From NCBI RefSeq assembly GCF_901000735.1, contig NC_081547.1, positions 23,118,046 to 23,182,045 on the forward strand: DNA of 64,000 nucleotides. The letters run 5' to 3'. Position numbers and translations under genes: made by a program. Source of the stretch: Corylus avellana. Lineage: Eukaryota > Streptophyta > Magnoliopsida > Fagales > Betulaceae. The notes beneath the pieces are model-generated. The model was not told where the DNA came from. It did not search any database and was given only the letters and a program-made list of their open reading frames with translations. Positions 13,047 to 24,639 of this stretch are shown one piece after another (within the stretch, counting starts at the first letter, position 1; each line of letters opens with the position of its first letter).

Positions 13047-13469
13047 GATATTTCGTTTGCCAAACAGAAGAAAAGTGAAAAAGGAATAGAAAAAAATATA
13101 TATAATAAAATAAATGGTAAATATATTATAAATTTTTGAGTAAACGTGCAAAAAGGGTAAAATCCGATGTTTTTTTTTTTTCGAATGATTAAAATGCAAA
13201 AAAAAAAAAAATCCTATTGTTAGATTTTTTCCAAAGGTTTAAGTGGCGTCATTGCCATTCAAACGCGATCTGAGCATCTGAACTTTGGGGTTTTATTTCG
13301 AAACCCCAAAGCTGTCTTCCCCAAAGAGAAGGGAAAATCTCCCATCTCTCCCATCTCTCGAAAGCGATGGGCTTGGGGATCCAGAGCTTCTGATCGTCAT
13401 AGCTGTTGAAGCAGTTTTCCGAATAATGACGTGGGAATAGGCCCAGCACAATATTTGATAATCGAGTGT
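13047..13469. other. Unassigned DNA left of the Tat element
   Basis: Homology to the kinase flank stops near 13046 and the Tat LTR is only certain from about 13470, so this stretch is either a separate insertion or part of the LTR. It is AT-rich to 13230 with poly(A)/poly(T) runs. At about 13290-13320 there is a short inverted repeat, TTTGGGGTTT and AAACCCCAAA. No gene seen. Confidence 0.4.
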
Positions 13470-13979
13470 TGAGCTGATAATGAAGGATAAGGAAAAAAGG
13501 ATCAAAGCTGCCGGCGTTGTCCGGCCAGTAGAAGCTCCGATGCCTAAGTTAGTTGAATTGTTTAAAAGAAAGATGAACTTGAAGATTATGTATCAGGGAA
13601 TAGATAAGCAAAATATTCAGTTCTGAGGGTAAAAAGAAGTTACCGAAATAGTGAAAGGGGACCCCCCCTTTTATAGGCATTGGATTGTACCTGTTTATCT
13701 AACACTGTGGACTTTTACCGAGGGTCCACGTGTCAACAATGTACCGGGGAACATCAAATAAGATATTTATTCAGATATGTTTATTATTTCCCGAGGGTAA
13801 CACTCGGTATCTGCCTCAGGCTCGGCTAACCGAGCCTGGAAACTGAGTGTCGATAATATAATTCATATAAGCCTAAGCCTGCCGAACATGAGTTTATTTG
13901 AACAGTAAAAATTACCGAGAGTGGGGAATGGGCCGGTAGACTCGTACTGGGCCAAACCCAGCTGAAATATGACCCAACA
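13470..13979 (-). repeat. 3' LTR of the Tat element (left limit approximate)
   Basis: Reading minus, the LTR opens with TGTTGGGTCATATTTC directly after a G-rich polypurine tract, as expected for a 3' LTR. A TATAAAAGG box (plus positions about 13661-13670) followed by downstream transcribed DNA fits a U3/R layout, and a G-box-like CCACGTGTC lies at about 13724. The other LTR is lost in the gap, so the inner boundary near 13470 is a guess based on a TG dinucleotide. Confidence 0.55.
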
Positions 13980-14060
13980 GTTACCCCCCAATTTCCTTTT
14001 CTAAAAGAAAAAGGAAATTACATGTAGAAAACCAAATGTGGATCAGTTTCTATAAGCTCA

Positions 14061-14142
14061 GTTTTTATCTTTTGGCAAAAATGATGCGAGTTGACTCTTG
14101 AAATTCAAATTTTTCAAAATTTGAATTTCAAAAGATAAAACT
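14061..14142. other. AT-rich hairpin between the LTR and the extra ORF
   Basis: Nested inverted repeats: an outer pair GTTTTTATCTTTTG / CAAAAGATAAAAC and an inner pair CTTGAAATTCAAATTT / AAATTTGAATTTCAA with a very short loop. It could fold in RNA of either strand and sits upstream of the extra-ORF start. Confidence 0.6.
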
Positions 14143-14365
14143 GAAGCGTTTAGGATTCTTACCTCCACCTTTTGAGAACCACGTGTCGGCTTCTTGGTGG
14201 TTTTACGCTGTTTGTAGTAGCCATGCGTCAACTTCTGCACTGAGCAGGAAGTGAAGAGACGTCGCCTCGCAGAAACCCTAGTCCCTAGGGTTCATTTAAA
14301 GCACTGGTTAGGTTTCTTTCGAAAAGAAGTCTTTAAAAGGACTCCTCCTTCGTTCAAAACCCCAT

Positions 14366-14375
14366 TTATATATCA
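14366..14375 (+). promoter_or_regulatory. Possible TATA box of the antisense extra ORF
   Basis: TTATATATCA lies about 145 bp upstream of the start of the extra ORF at 14511, on the same strand as that ORF and opposite to the rest of the retroelement. It would let the ORF be transcribed independently of the LTR. The match is suggestive only. Confidence 0.3.
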
Positions 14376-14510
14376 CAGAAGCCATTGTTGCTCTTTCGGA
14401 GTTTTATCGACCTTCTTCTTTCTTCTCAACTTGGTTTCTTCTTCGTACAAACCCTTGACTCCGTTCTCCCTCTCCATTTCCTATTTATAATCCTCTGATA
14501 TCGATACCTG

Positions 14511-17500
14511 TTGAGTCCTAAGGTTGAAAACGTTCCCAAGGAACTGGGTGAATCACACCCAGTTACATGGAGATCCAATCTGTCAGGGAAAAATGAACAG
14601 CAGATCCGTGAAGCTTGTCACCTTCCTGACTCGGTTCAGTTAAGGTTCGACGATGATAACGTTGGGGCAGCGGTGGATGTCGACAGCCAAGAAGCCTGCG
14701 TTTATTTGGACATGTTCCAGATTGGTTTCAGGCTACCTTTCCCGAGGGTAGTTCAGGCGTTGCTGAGTTACGTTTGGATAGCTCCACATCAGTTGGCGCC
14801 GAACGGTTGGAGAGTATTCTTTGCCTCCATGATTGCTTGGCCAATGATCCTCGGGGTGGATTATCCACTCACAGTCGTGGAGTTTCTCTCGGTTTACCGA
14901 CTAACGAAGTGTTCCAGAACCGAGTTTCTGTACACTTTCCAACTCAGAAAGAAAAAGAAACTCTTCACCTTCAGGCGCACCTATTCGAGCAACCACGGGT
15001 GGAAGGATGAGTTTTTTTTCGTGCAAGGTGACTGGGAATTCTCACCTTCCGAAGTAATCAGGGACCCAAGCGTCCCTCGAGAAACTACTGCCCCGTCAAA
15101 CCGAGGTAAAGCCAAGTTTCAAAATTTGTTCGTTTTACTTCTCTTTTGTGGCAAAACTATTTCTGACATCTGTTTTCAGGTCAACAAGAACCTCGTTTAA
15201 CCCCGGTGGAGGCGAAACGTGTGAAGGATGTGCTGAGGTACGCCGAGCTTAATCTTCTAAAGATGGATTACGACGTCATCATGGTTGAGGAGAACCTGAG
15301 ACGATATGTGTGGACCCCTGCACCCGCGAGGCTAGTAGAAGCTACTACGCCGAGGGCACCAGCTACTGAGTTGCCGAGAAAGCCGACTGCTAAGGCTGCC
15401 GAGTCTTCCAAAGGGAAGGGAAAGAGGAAAGCTGAAGATGTTCCTCTGAAGGAACACTCGGCAAGGCCACCAGTTAGTGCAAGAGTTTCGTTGACGATTG
15501 CTGGTGAGCCCGAGGGTCCCAAATTCCCCTCTCCGAAGAAGAACAAGAAACAAGTAAAGACCACTGCTGGAAAGATTAAAAAGAAAATCAGGGCTACCGA
15601 GGATAGCTCGAAGACAGCCGGACTTGTTGCTGAACCTGCAGCGGAAGAAGTAATAGGACAATCGGCTGCTATGACTGAAGAAGTGAGAAGTGGGGGTACC
15701 ACTGATCCAAGAGCACCTGAGTCTGAAACAACTGCTCCTCATGTCAGGGCATACTCCAATGTCCTTGGCGGGGTCAGGGAGTTCCTGGGTAGGCAGGATA
15801 AGTTAGCTCAGGATGCCCTCCTTGCAGAGCGGACTCCCCCAACTCCTTCTTATACAATTGCTAGAGCTGAAGTTGCTGCTTCCGAAGTTCTGGAAGTTAT
15901 TCCACCCTCTGCTATCCCTCCTTCTTCTACTCCTGCCGAGTTTGTGCAGATAAACTCTTCTGATTCTGAGGAAGAGAACCTAACAGCTACTGATCGGATT
16001 CTTGAAGAGGTGGTTACACAAATGACCCTAGAACGACCACTTGACACGATTCACCCCGATCAGGCTGAAGTTGGAGGCACATCCATGTACCCCGAATATG
16101 TGCACGCCGAGACTGCAGATGCTAGAGGCCAAGATATTGATGAGGTTGCGGCTGCCGAACTTTCGACTGTCGAACCTGTTGGTGGTGCGCAAATGGCTTA
16201 AGAGCCTTTGGTTACTGAGCAAGGAGTTGCTAAAGAAGAGGTTGGCTTCAAGCTTCTAGTTGGCGGCGAACCATCACACCTCGGAGAATCGCCCCAACCT
16301 GGAGAAAATAAGCCGCCGAGTGCGATCCCGGAAAGCCCCTCTGAGCCAGCGATGAATGTTTCCATGGAAAACCCTACCGGGTCCTCGAGGGCAAATGACT
16401 CCTCAGCAGAGCGCACACCTAACCCAATCTTTTGGACTATTGGGGAGCCTTTTTCTCGACTAGGTGACAAATGGCTTGACAACCCCTTCGCCCTATTGGC
16501 TAGTGCGATCCCATCCACCAATCCAGTAGACATGAGTGCTCAATTCCCCAAGGAAGTGATGGAGTACATGTTGTACCATCAGCTAGAGGTAAATATATTC
16601 TCACTTACTTGGTCTCCGACAGTAATATTTTTGTTCTAACAAAATTCTTTCTATCTGCAGGGGTCAATGAACAGCATGAGCTACTACCTTCGTTTCAGAA
16701 GGTCTGCTGAGATTATGGCTCGGGAAACCGAGGAAATCAAGAAGAAGCTTGAAGAAGCTAAAGCCGAGGTACAACGTTTAGAAGCTTAAAGTGTTGGAGC
16801 TATCTCTCGGTCTCAAAAGCTGGAGTCTGAGCTTGCTGTTGAACGAACAATGCATGCGAGTTTAAAAGCTGACTTCTCGGCGCTTGAGGAGGGAGCAACT
16901 CGACTTAAGAGGAGCATTGATGAAATCCGGGCATTGGAGCCCAAAAGTACAAAGAAGAAGCTTGATGATGCTGAGGCTGAGCTTCATCTTTCCAAACAAA
17001 AGGTTACCGATCTGGAGGCTCGGTGCTCTCAAGCTCTTTCTCGGGTTGGAAAACAAAATATCCAGGGGATTGTCGAGAGCCAGGAACAGACAATTGCTTC
17101 TAGATAATTCAACCCTGGTTGATAAGGTGGATTCCTATAAAGAAAAGCACGCTGAGGCCGAACTTCAATGTCGAGCCGCTGAGTCTCAAATTAATCAAAT
17201 TTCTGAAGAGTTGGAGAAAGCTCAGAGATATTCGGACACTTAGTGTACCAAAGCCGAAGTGGCTGAGGGAAAACTGAAAACAACTGAAGAGCAGCTTCTG
17301 GCCTCAGAAAAAAAAAAAAAGAAAGTCGGCAAAAAAGAAAGCCAAAGCTGCTGAAAAGAGGGCTGAGGGTTTTAAAGGGAAATTCCTGCGAGCTAAGGAG
17401 CAAGTTTTAAAATACAAGAACAAAGCTTGTGATTTCTATAAGCAGCTCTCCTTCGCCTCCTAGGCCCGAGATTATGGTTGGGACACAGGTTTCATCTCGG

Positions 17501-17799
17501 GTTTCAAAACCTTTCACAGCTGGTCGAAAAATCCTCCCGAGGGTGTCGACCTTAACACCATAAAACCTGAAAATGTTCCTCCCACAGAAGAGGCCATTTC
17601 GAAGATTGCCATACTCTGCAAAGAGCAAATGCCTGATTGCAAAGGTATCATGATGTTCGGCTTCAACCCATTCACTCGGCAGCCGACTGGGGAGTCCTCT
17701 GCTGCAGCTGAACGTCCTGGGGCTGAAAAATCTTCAACTGTTGATTCGGAAGAATCAATAACTGTGGCTGATGAAGAATGGGACCATGGCGCCTCTTGA
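14511..17799 (+). pseudogene. Antisense extra ORF of the Tat element (putative gypsy-type transposon protein), broken
   Basis: Three exons can be phased exactly: 14511-15105, 15180-16588 and 16661-17799, with short introns 15106-15179 and 16589-16660 bounded by GT and AG. Exon 1 carries the conserved globular part (about residues 60-180, with GWRVFFASMIAWPM and YSSNHGWKDEFFFV) typical of the plant gypsy-type transposon domain (Pfam Transposase_28). Exon 2 is a low-complexity Lys/Pro/Glu-rich linker, and exon 3 a long coiled coil followed by an acidic tail ending near DEEWDHGAS. Breaks: the first codon is TTG rather than ATG, a TAA at 16199-16201, another near 16788, a frame change around 17070-17100 and further stops at 17242 and 17461. 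The function of these ORFs is not known. It lies between pol and the 3' LTR, antisense to both. Confidence 0.72.
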
Positions 17800-18256
17800 C
17801 TTTTCCGAATGTAAATATCAGAGATAATTTATCTCCTTTTTTTTTTTTTTTTTTTTGTATCTAATCATCTAAGCTTGTAAATGAAGGAAATTTTTTCATA
17901 ATGAAAGAAAGAAATTTTTGTTCTTTTGCTAATATCAACCTTAATACCAAACTTGCACACCGATAGATCTCAGCAACTTCATGCAAACACACTATGTATA
18001 CCCCCCCGATTCCCATAGTTTATAAATTTAATTTATACTAATGGGAATCTTATCGAGGTGTAAAAAACTTGAACCGAATGTAAAACTTGAATTAATACCG
18101 TAACATGCTGCATATTTGACCGAGAATGCGTTGCTTGTGAATAAACCATGTTCAACCATGATAACTGTATATTCTGTTTGTGGAAAGTGTTTGGTATGAA
18201 GGCTTAATACTCGGTGGATGCTGTAGTTGTAAGGATGCTTTATGAACTTCATCATC

Positions 18257-18960
18257 GGGAAAGTGCCTTAGTGATGTTTACCGAAATACGTTCGGGAACT
18301 TCTCTGGCTATATTTCTCCGATGTAGAACCTTTGAGTAAAGGTTAAGTTTGGAAAGCGCTTTGTTTTGCTATATTTCCGAACTGTTCCTTGGGAAAGCGC
18401 CTTGGCGATGTTTCACCGAGTTACGCTCGGGAATTCTCGGGCTATGTTTCGTCGAAGGGGAACCTTTGAGCAAAAGGTTTAAGTTTGGAAAGCGCTTTGT
18501 TCAGCTATATCTCCAAACACTTCCTCGGGAAAGCGCTTTAGTGATATTTCACCGAACTAAGTTCGAAAAACTCTTTAGCTATATTTCGCAGAAGGGTTGG
18601 AAAGTGTTTATAAATACTTTTCCAAAAGATAATTCTCGGAAAAACGCTTAGTTTAGCTATATTTTTCGAGCACAGAATGGAGAATTTTATTGGACGCTAA
18701 GCTTGGCGCGTTTTGGCATGCTTTGGTCCTTTGGCCTGCTTATGTTCTTTTTCTTCGGGAAAGCGCCTTAGCGACATTTGACCGAGCAAAACTTGGTAAA
18801 TTCTCCGGCTATGTTTCGCCGAGGTAGAACCTTTTCTTAAAAAGGTTTACGTTCGTTTAGTGAAAGTGCCTTGGTAAGAACATATCGAGTGATGCTCGAG
18901 AATTCTATGGCTATTTTTCACTGAAGGTTTTCAGAAAGTGTTTATAAGCATCTTTCTGAA
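18257..18960. repeat. Degenerate tandem repeats, about 135 bp, in the Tat 3' untranslated region
   Basis: The anchor GGGAAAG(C/T)GCCTTAG(T/C)GA recurs near 18257, 18391, 18527, 18757 and (as TGAAAGTGCCTTGG) 18861, each followed by ACCGA, a TTCGG/CTCGG string and GGCTATATTTC. Spacing is 134, 136, 230 and 104 bp, so the array is irregular. It lies between the end of pol and the end of the extra ORF. Tandem repeats at this place are known in Tat/Ogre elements and can seed satellite DNA. Confidence 0.75.
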
Positions 18961-19117
18961 GATTGTTTTTATTTGAATTTAATCTCCGAACGTTAACCGA
19001 AGACATGGGCTGACACATGCTTAAGATTTCTGTATGATTATAATCTCAGAGGATCCTTCATTAATATGCATCGATTTAAAATAATACAACAAAAGTGATG
19101 CTCTGAGAATTATAATT

Positions 19118-22100
19118 CTATACAAAGTACTTCTTAAGATGTTCAGCATTCCATGGTCGTTGGAGTTGTTTTCCTTCAGAGTTTGTAAGATGGTAAGCTC
19201 CCGCTTTGCCACATTTGATTACCTGGTATGGTCCTTCCCAATTCGGTGCGAGTTTTCCTTCGGTTGCATCTTTGGTTGCCAGGGTGACTTTTTTCAAAAC
19301 CAAATCTCCAACTTGGAAACTACGATGCTTTACTCGTCGGTTGAAATACTGAGCTACTCTCTGCTGGTATGCAGCCATTGTGACCTGGGCCTAATCTTGT
19401 TTCTCCTGCAGCAAGTCCAAATGTAATTTCAAACCTTTGCCGTTGAGATTGGGGTTGAATGTATCTACTCGAAAACTCCCTGATACGACCTCAGCAGGGA
19501 TGACAGCCTCGGTTCCATAGGCTAAAGCGAAGGGAGTTTCTTCAGTCGGAGTCCTTCTGGTTGTGCGGTATGCCCATAGAACTTCGGGAAGACTTTCTGC
19601 CCATACCCCTTTGTGCTGATCGAGCTTCTTCGTTAGAATCTTGAATATAGTTTTGCTAGTCGCCTCTACCTGTCCATTTCCTTGAGGATGTCCCGGGGAT
19701 GAAAAGTATTGCCGAACATGAAGTCCGGCACACCAATCTCGAAAGGACTCACAGTCAAACTGTTTATCATTGTCCGTGACAAAGGCATGGGGAATCCCAT
19801 ACCAACAAATGACACTTTTCCAAAGAAATTTCTCGATGTTCTTTGCAGTAATATTCAACAGAGCTTCAGCCTCTGCCCACTTGGTGAAATAATTAACAGC
19901 GACCACAACGAACCAAACTCCCCCTTTTCCTACAGGTAGTGGTCCTACTATATCCACCCCCCATTGTGAAAATGGCCATGGCGAGGAAACCGAGCTAAGT
20001 TCTTCAGGAGGTTGCTTGATAACGTTGGCAAAGCGCTGACAACTGTCACAAGTTTTGACCATGTTTATGGAATCCTGGTTCATACTCGGCCAAAAGAATC
20101 CTGCTCTTACCGCTTTATGTGCCAAAATGCGGGCTCCCGAGTGACTGCCACAGATTCCTTCAAGAATCTCCCGAAGGATATAATCACCCTCTTCTTTAGA
20201 AACGCATTTAAGGAGAGGTAACATAAAACCTCTCTTAAAAAGCACTCCGTTGACCAGGATGAACCGAGTAGCCTTTCGTTTCAACTACACCGCTTTCTTC
20301 TTGTCTCCTGGCAGAATTCCCTTTTCGAGATAGCTAACAATCTCTCCAGCCCAAGCAGGCATGACTTCGATAGTTAAAATACAAACCTTCTCAACGATGG
20401 AAGGTTGTTGTTGAATTTGTATTATCTGGTCGGAATCCCCCAATTCATTCTCGGTTGAAGAGCCTAAACAGGCTAAATGGTCTGCCTTCTCATTCTCTTC
20501 TCTTGGGATTTTAAGAATGCAAAACCTTTTAAAAGATTTTTGCATACCTTGAATTTTGGTCAAGTAGAGCTTCATCTTGCTGCCCTTAGCCTCGAATTCG
20601 CTGCGAATGTAGCCGACAATAACCTGAGAATCACTCCGAACCTCTACAAACTCTGCCTCCAGCTCTTGGGCTAAACCGAGTCCAGCTATTACAACTTCAT
20701 ACTCGGCCTCATTGTTAGTAGTTTTAAATTCCAATCTCAATGAATTCCTTAACTCTCTTCCGTCTAGTGTAACAACCACAACCCCAGCTCCGCCATTTCT
20801 TTTGGTGGATGAACCATCCACATAAATAATCCATGTCATTTCTTTCGGCCACTCCTCTTGGTCTTGAAAGTTAGTGAATTCTACTACGAAATCCGCTAAA
20901 GCCTGACCTTTAACAGCATTACGTGAGAGAAAATGAATATCAAATTCACTAATCTCGATCGCCCAGTTGACCAACCGACCAGACAAGTCCAACTTCCGAA
21001 GTACTTTTTTCAATGGATACTAGGTCAGGACATTAATTGTATGAGCTTGGAAGTATGGTCGGAGCTTCCTGGAAGCAATTACTAAGGCGAAAGCAAGTTT
21101 CTCTATCTGTACATATCTTCCCTCGGCACCATGCAACACTCGGCTGACAAAGTAAACTGGCTTCTGAACACCCTCTTCTTCGCGAATCAAGGCTGCACTA
21201 ACCGCAGTTGGAGATACGGCTAGGTACAAATATAATACTTCTCCAGGAATAGCTCGGCTGAGGAGAGGTGGACTGACCAGGTATCTCTTAAGTTGCTCGA
21301 ATGCCTACTCACATTCTTCAGACCATTCGAAAGCCTTGCGCAAAATCTTAAAAAACGGGAGACACTTATCTGTAGATCGAGAAATGAACCTGTTCAAAGC
21401 TGCGATTCTCCCTGTCAACTGCTGAACTTGCTTTACATTTTTTGGAGATTGCATATCTAACACTGCCTGGATCTTCTCTGGATTGGCCTCAATCCCTCGG
21501 CTAGACACCATATAACCGAGGAACTTCCCAGATGAAACTCCTAATGTACACTTGGTGGGATTGAGCTTCATCTTGAAACGCTTCAATGTCCTGAAGGCTT
21601 CCTGCAAATCTGTCACATGATCTATCCGCAGCTTGCTTTTGACTAGCATATCGTCAACATAAACTTTCATGTTCTTCCCAATCTGCTCTTGAAACATCTT
21701 GTTTACTAACCTCTGGTAAGTTGCACCGGCATTTTTCAAACCGAATGGCATAACTTTGTAACAATATAACCCTCGGTCGGTGATGAAGGCTGTCTTTTCT
21801 TGATCAGATGGATGCATGAAAATCTGATTATAGCCCGAGAAGGCATCCATGAAGCTCAGCAACTTATACCCTGCTGTTGCATCAACCAAATAGCTAATAT
21901 GGGGTAATGGAAAACTATCCTTTGGGCAAGCCTTATTAAGATCGGTAAAATCTACACACATCCTCCACTTCCCAGAAGACTTCTTGACCATCACTACATT
22001 GGACAACCAATCAGGGTAATGCGCTTCTTCGATAAACTGAGCTTTCAGGAGCTTGTCCACCTCCTCGGCAATTGCCATGTTTCTATCTGGAGCAAATTTC

Positions 22101-22313
22101 CTTCGCTTCTTTTTCACTGGTTTAACTTCGGGATTAATGTTCAAGTGATGAACGATATCCTTAGGATCAATCCCCGGCATGTCTTTAGGAGACCATGCAA
22201 AAACTTCGAGGTTTTGTTGGAAAAACCGAACAAGGACTTCTCTAACCCTAGAAGTTAGTTGAGAACCGATCTTGACAACCTTTCCTTCAGCTATGGGTAT
22301 GTCAACTAATGGC
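19118..22313 (-). pseudogene. pol of the Tat element (RT, RNase H, aRNase H, integrase) with four in-frame TAG codons
   Basis: One continuous minus frame from the gap to the stop at 19118. Reverse transcriptase (21400-22200) keeps the YVDDMLVKS catalytic motif and the SFMDAFSGYNQI motif. RNase H lies at about 21030-21300 and a second, archaeal-type RNase H at 20350-20900 (WIIYVDGSS, NNEAEYE, RSDSQ). Integrase covers 19400-20200: the HHCC region is partly visible (CDSCQRF), the catalytic Asp lies in WGVDIVGP, the second in FVTDNDKQF and the Glu in NGQVEA; the C-terminal domain (VGDLVLKKV, NWEGPY) ends at 19118. The frame is interrupted by TAG at 21302, 21017-21022, 20285 and 19391, with no frameshift. 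Protein of this type would make and insert the DNA copy of the element; this copy cannot make it as one chain. Confidence 0.87.
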
Positions 22314-22413
22314 NNNNNNNNNNNNNNNNNNNNNNNNNNNNNNNNNNNNNNNNNNNNNNNNNNNNNNNNNNNNNNNNNNNNNNNNNNNNNNNNNNNNNNN
22401 NNNNNNNNNNNNN

Positions 22414-24639
22414 GGGTTTCAATAGGAATGACGCCAGTTAAACCTTTGAAAAATAAATTTAGTGATATTTTTGCATTTTTTATTGACCAAGGAAGGAAAA
22501 ATTCGAAAAAAATAACAAATAAAATTAAGGATTTTACAGTTTTGGTGCATTGACTCGGAGATTTATAATAGGACATAAATTTCATTCAAATCATTTAAAA
22601 TAGTGTCAAGTATTTATAAACATTCAAAATGTTAGTCTAAGTTAGTAAACTGCTGTAATGACCTTAAAAATTGAATGTGTGTTTTAAATACTTATAGACA
22701 CTTGATACTATTTTAAATGGGTTCAGAATATTTCTTCTAGACTAGTTTAAAAAAAAATTTCTGTCTTTTGTAATATATTTACCCAAAATAGAAAAGAAGA
22801 AAAGTAAAAAGCATGAAAAAAACAAAAAAAAATACTTAATATACTTAAGTGGACCTTAACTCCATTAATTTAAGCTTTTGAATTAAAGTAATGTCCACGT
22901 ACTCTTGCTAAATCCTCCAAACCATTTATCTCCAACAAAGACACCTTTTCATGAAATGACACATCTGAAAAGGTATTTGTTCATCTAGAGAAGATACATG
23001 TTTATGAAAAGATACCTGTTCAGAACAGTCGCCATGGTTGGTAAAAAGAACGCATTAAATAGCCAACTTCAGTTGCAGAATTTGATCATTCATATAAACA
23101 GTACAATCTTTAATTCTCTCTCTCTCTCAAAAGACTTACTACTCTTGAAAACGTTTTCTTCAAATTCTCATTATAATATGCTTACTGCACAAACAAATTT
23201 ATAATCTGAATAGTATCTTTGAGGGTATTCGGGTTTAACTTTGTAAGTACGTAGAGTAGTTATAAACTGTTGAGACAATTTTCAGTTGGTGACAAGGCAA
23301 TGCCTGTAAAAAATAAAACAATTAGACACAAGAGTTTATCGAAGCAGACCAATGTAAGATACCTATGATGCGTAAGTCAATTATCACTCTTAATGTCCAT
23401 AATGATCAAATTACAAGAGCTTAGTGGTTTAGTGTTGATGGAAGTTGATCCCTGTACAGACTGTACGCCCAAATTCTAGGACTGGGGGAGTATGGCGTTG
23501 ACATGGCGTAACCCGGATATTATGTTGACATATTGACTTCTTGGCAATCGGCATTGAGAACTTAGCGTTAAAGTACAGACCCCAGTCGGTTGTGGGGTTC
23601 ATGGGACGGAACCTGATAGTGGGCATTGATCAACTACAGTGATTGCAGTCTGGGCCCTAACGGCTGGTCCAATTCGTAACACTATCCGCCACTTAAAAAG
23701 GGTTGTCTTATGTCATGAACAAGCTATTGCATGTCTTCCACAAAAACATTTTAATTACCCTAGGGACTTTAATTTTCCAGATTCTATTCCACAAACTGCT
23801 ATACTCTAATACTTTTGAGCTTTCCCCATTGCTCTATAAAATTCTATTTTTCTTTAGGTGGTAAGCGCTTTTCACCGAGAGTTCGCCATTAAAAGTACCT
23901 ATCCACATCAATTACATATGCTCTATGCATTCTCTCATCAAGGTGAAATTCCATTAAAAGTCACTTGAATTAATGGATATTTCACCACCTTGCATTCTCA
24001 TAAGTTAACAACCACTGACCACTGATATAGGAAGTGGGAGTCAACAACCATTTGTCTCACCAAATTTTTATTATTGCACCATCTCCTATTCTCTAAACTA
24101 TAGTCCTGCTTTAATTAAGGATGCATGTCTCAGGCATAATACTTCTCCGTACATAAGAGGGCCTATTTGTAACACTCCTCTTTGAAAATATGAAAAATGA
24201 TAATAATAATAATAATAATAAAATTTAGAATAATAATAATTAAAATAGCGAAATAGGTAAGTGATCAAATGTTGTACTAAAAAAAAAAAATGGAGGAGAG
24301 GAGCATAAAAGGGGATTTTAGGGGTATTAGTTAGTAACCATTAGTGATGGTTAGAGAGTTAGTTAGTTTAGTTAGTAGTAAATGGTTGGTTAATTAAAAG
24401 TTAAGGTGGTTAGTTAAGTTAGAAGGGATTTAGTTAGAATTGGTTGTTAGTAATGATTTAGAGTGATGGGAGAGGGAATTATGCCTTTGAGTTAATGAAC
24501 CAATAATTAATTAGTATCAATATTTTTATTATTTTAATGTAACGGAAAATCCAGAGTGTCTCATTTCATTTTGATTCTTTGAACATTGTTGGAATATATT
24601 TCTTTCCTTTCCTTTGGTTTTTTATTTTTTTTAATGAGA
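22414..24639. other. Intergenic DNA right of the first gap
   Basis: No gene seen. 22414-23250 is AT-rich and not recognisable as an LTR. 23250-23695 is the displaced partner of 4736-5700. An (AAT)n stretch lies at 24200-24232 and a series of short TTAG(T)TAG repeats at about 24330-24450. A TC microsatellite is at 23111-23127. Confidence 0.55.

Larger units (their letters stand above)
13470..22413 (-). mobile_element. Ty3/gypsy retrotransposon, Tat (Retand-like) lineage, degenerate
   Basis: Minus-strand element about 9 kb long as seen. From right to left: assembly gap (gag, protease and 5' LTR hidden), reverse transcriptase, RNase H, a second archaeal-type RNase H, integrase, a block of tandem repeats, an extra ORF in the opposite direction, a polypurine tract (GGGGGG reading minus, 13982-13991) and the 3' LTR ending at 13979. 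A double RNase H plus an extra ORF between pol and the 3' LTR is characteristic of the Tat group. It was inserted into the duplicated kinase flank. The left limit of the LTR is not resolved and no target duplication could be read because of the gap. Confidence 0.85.
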
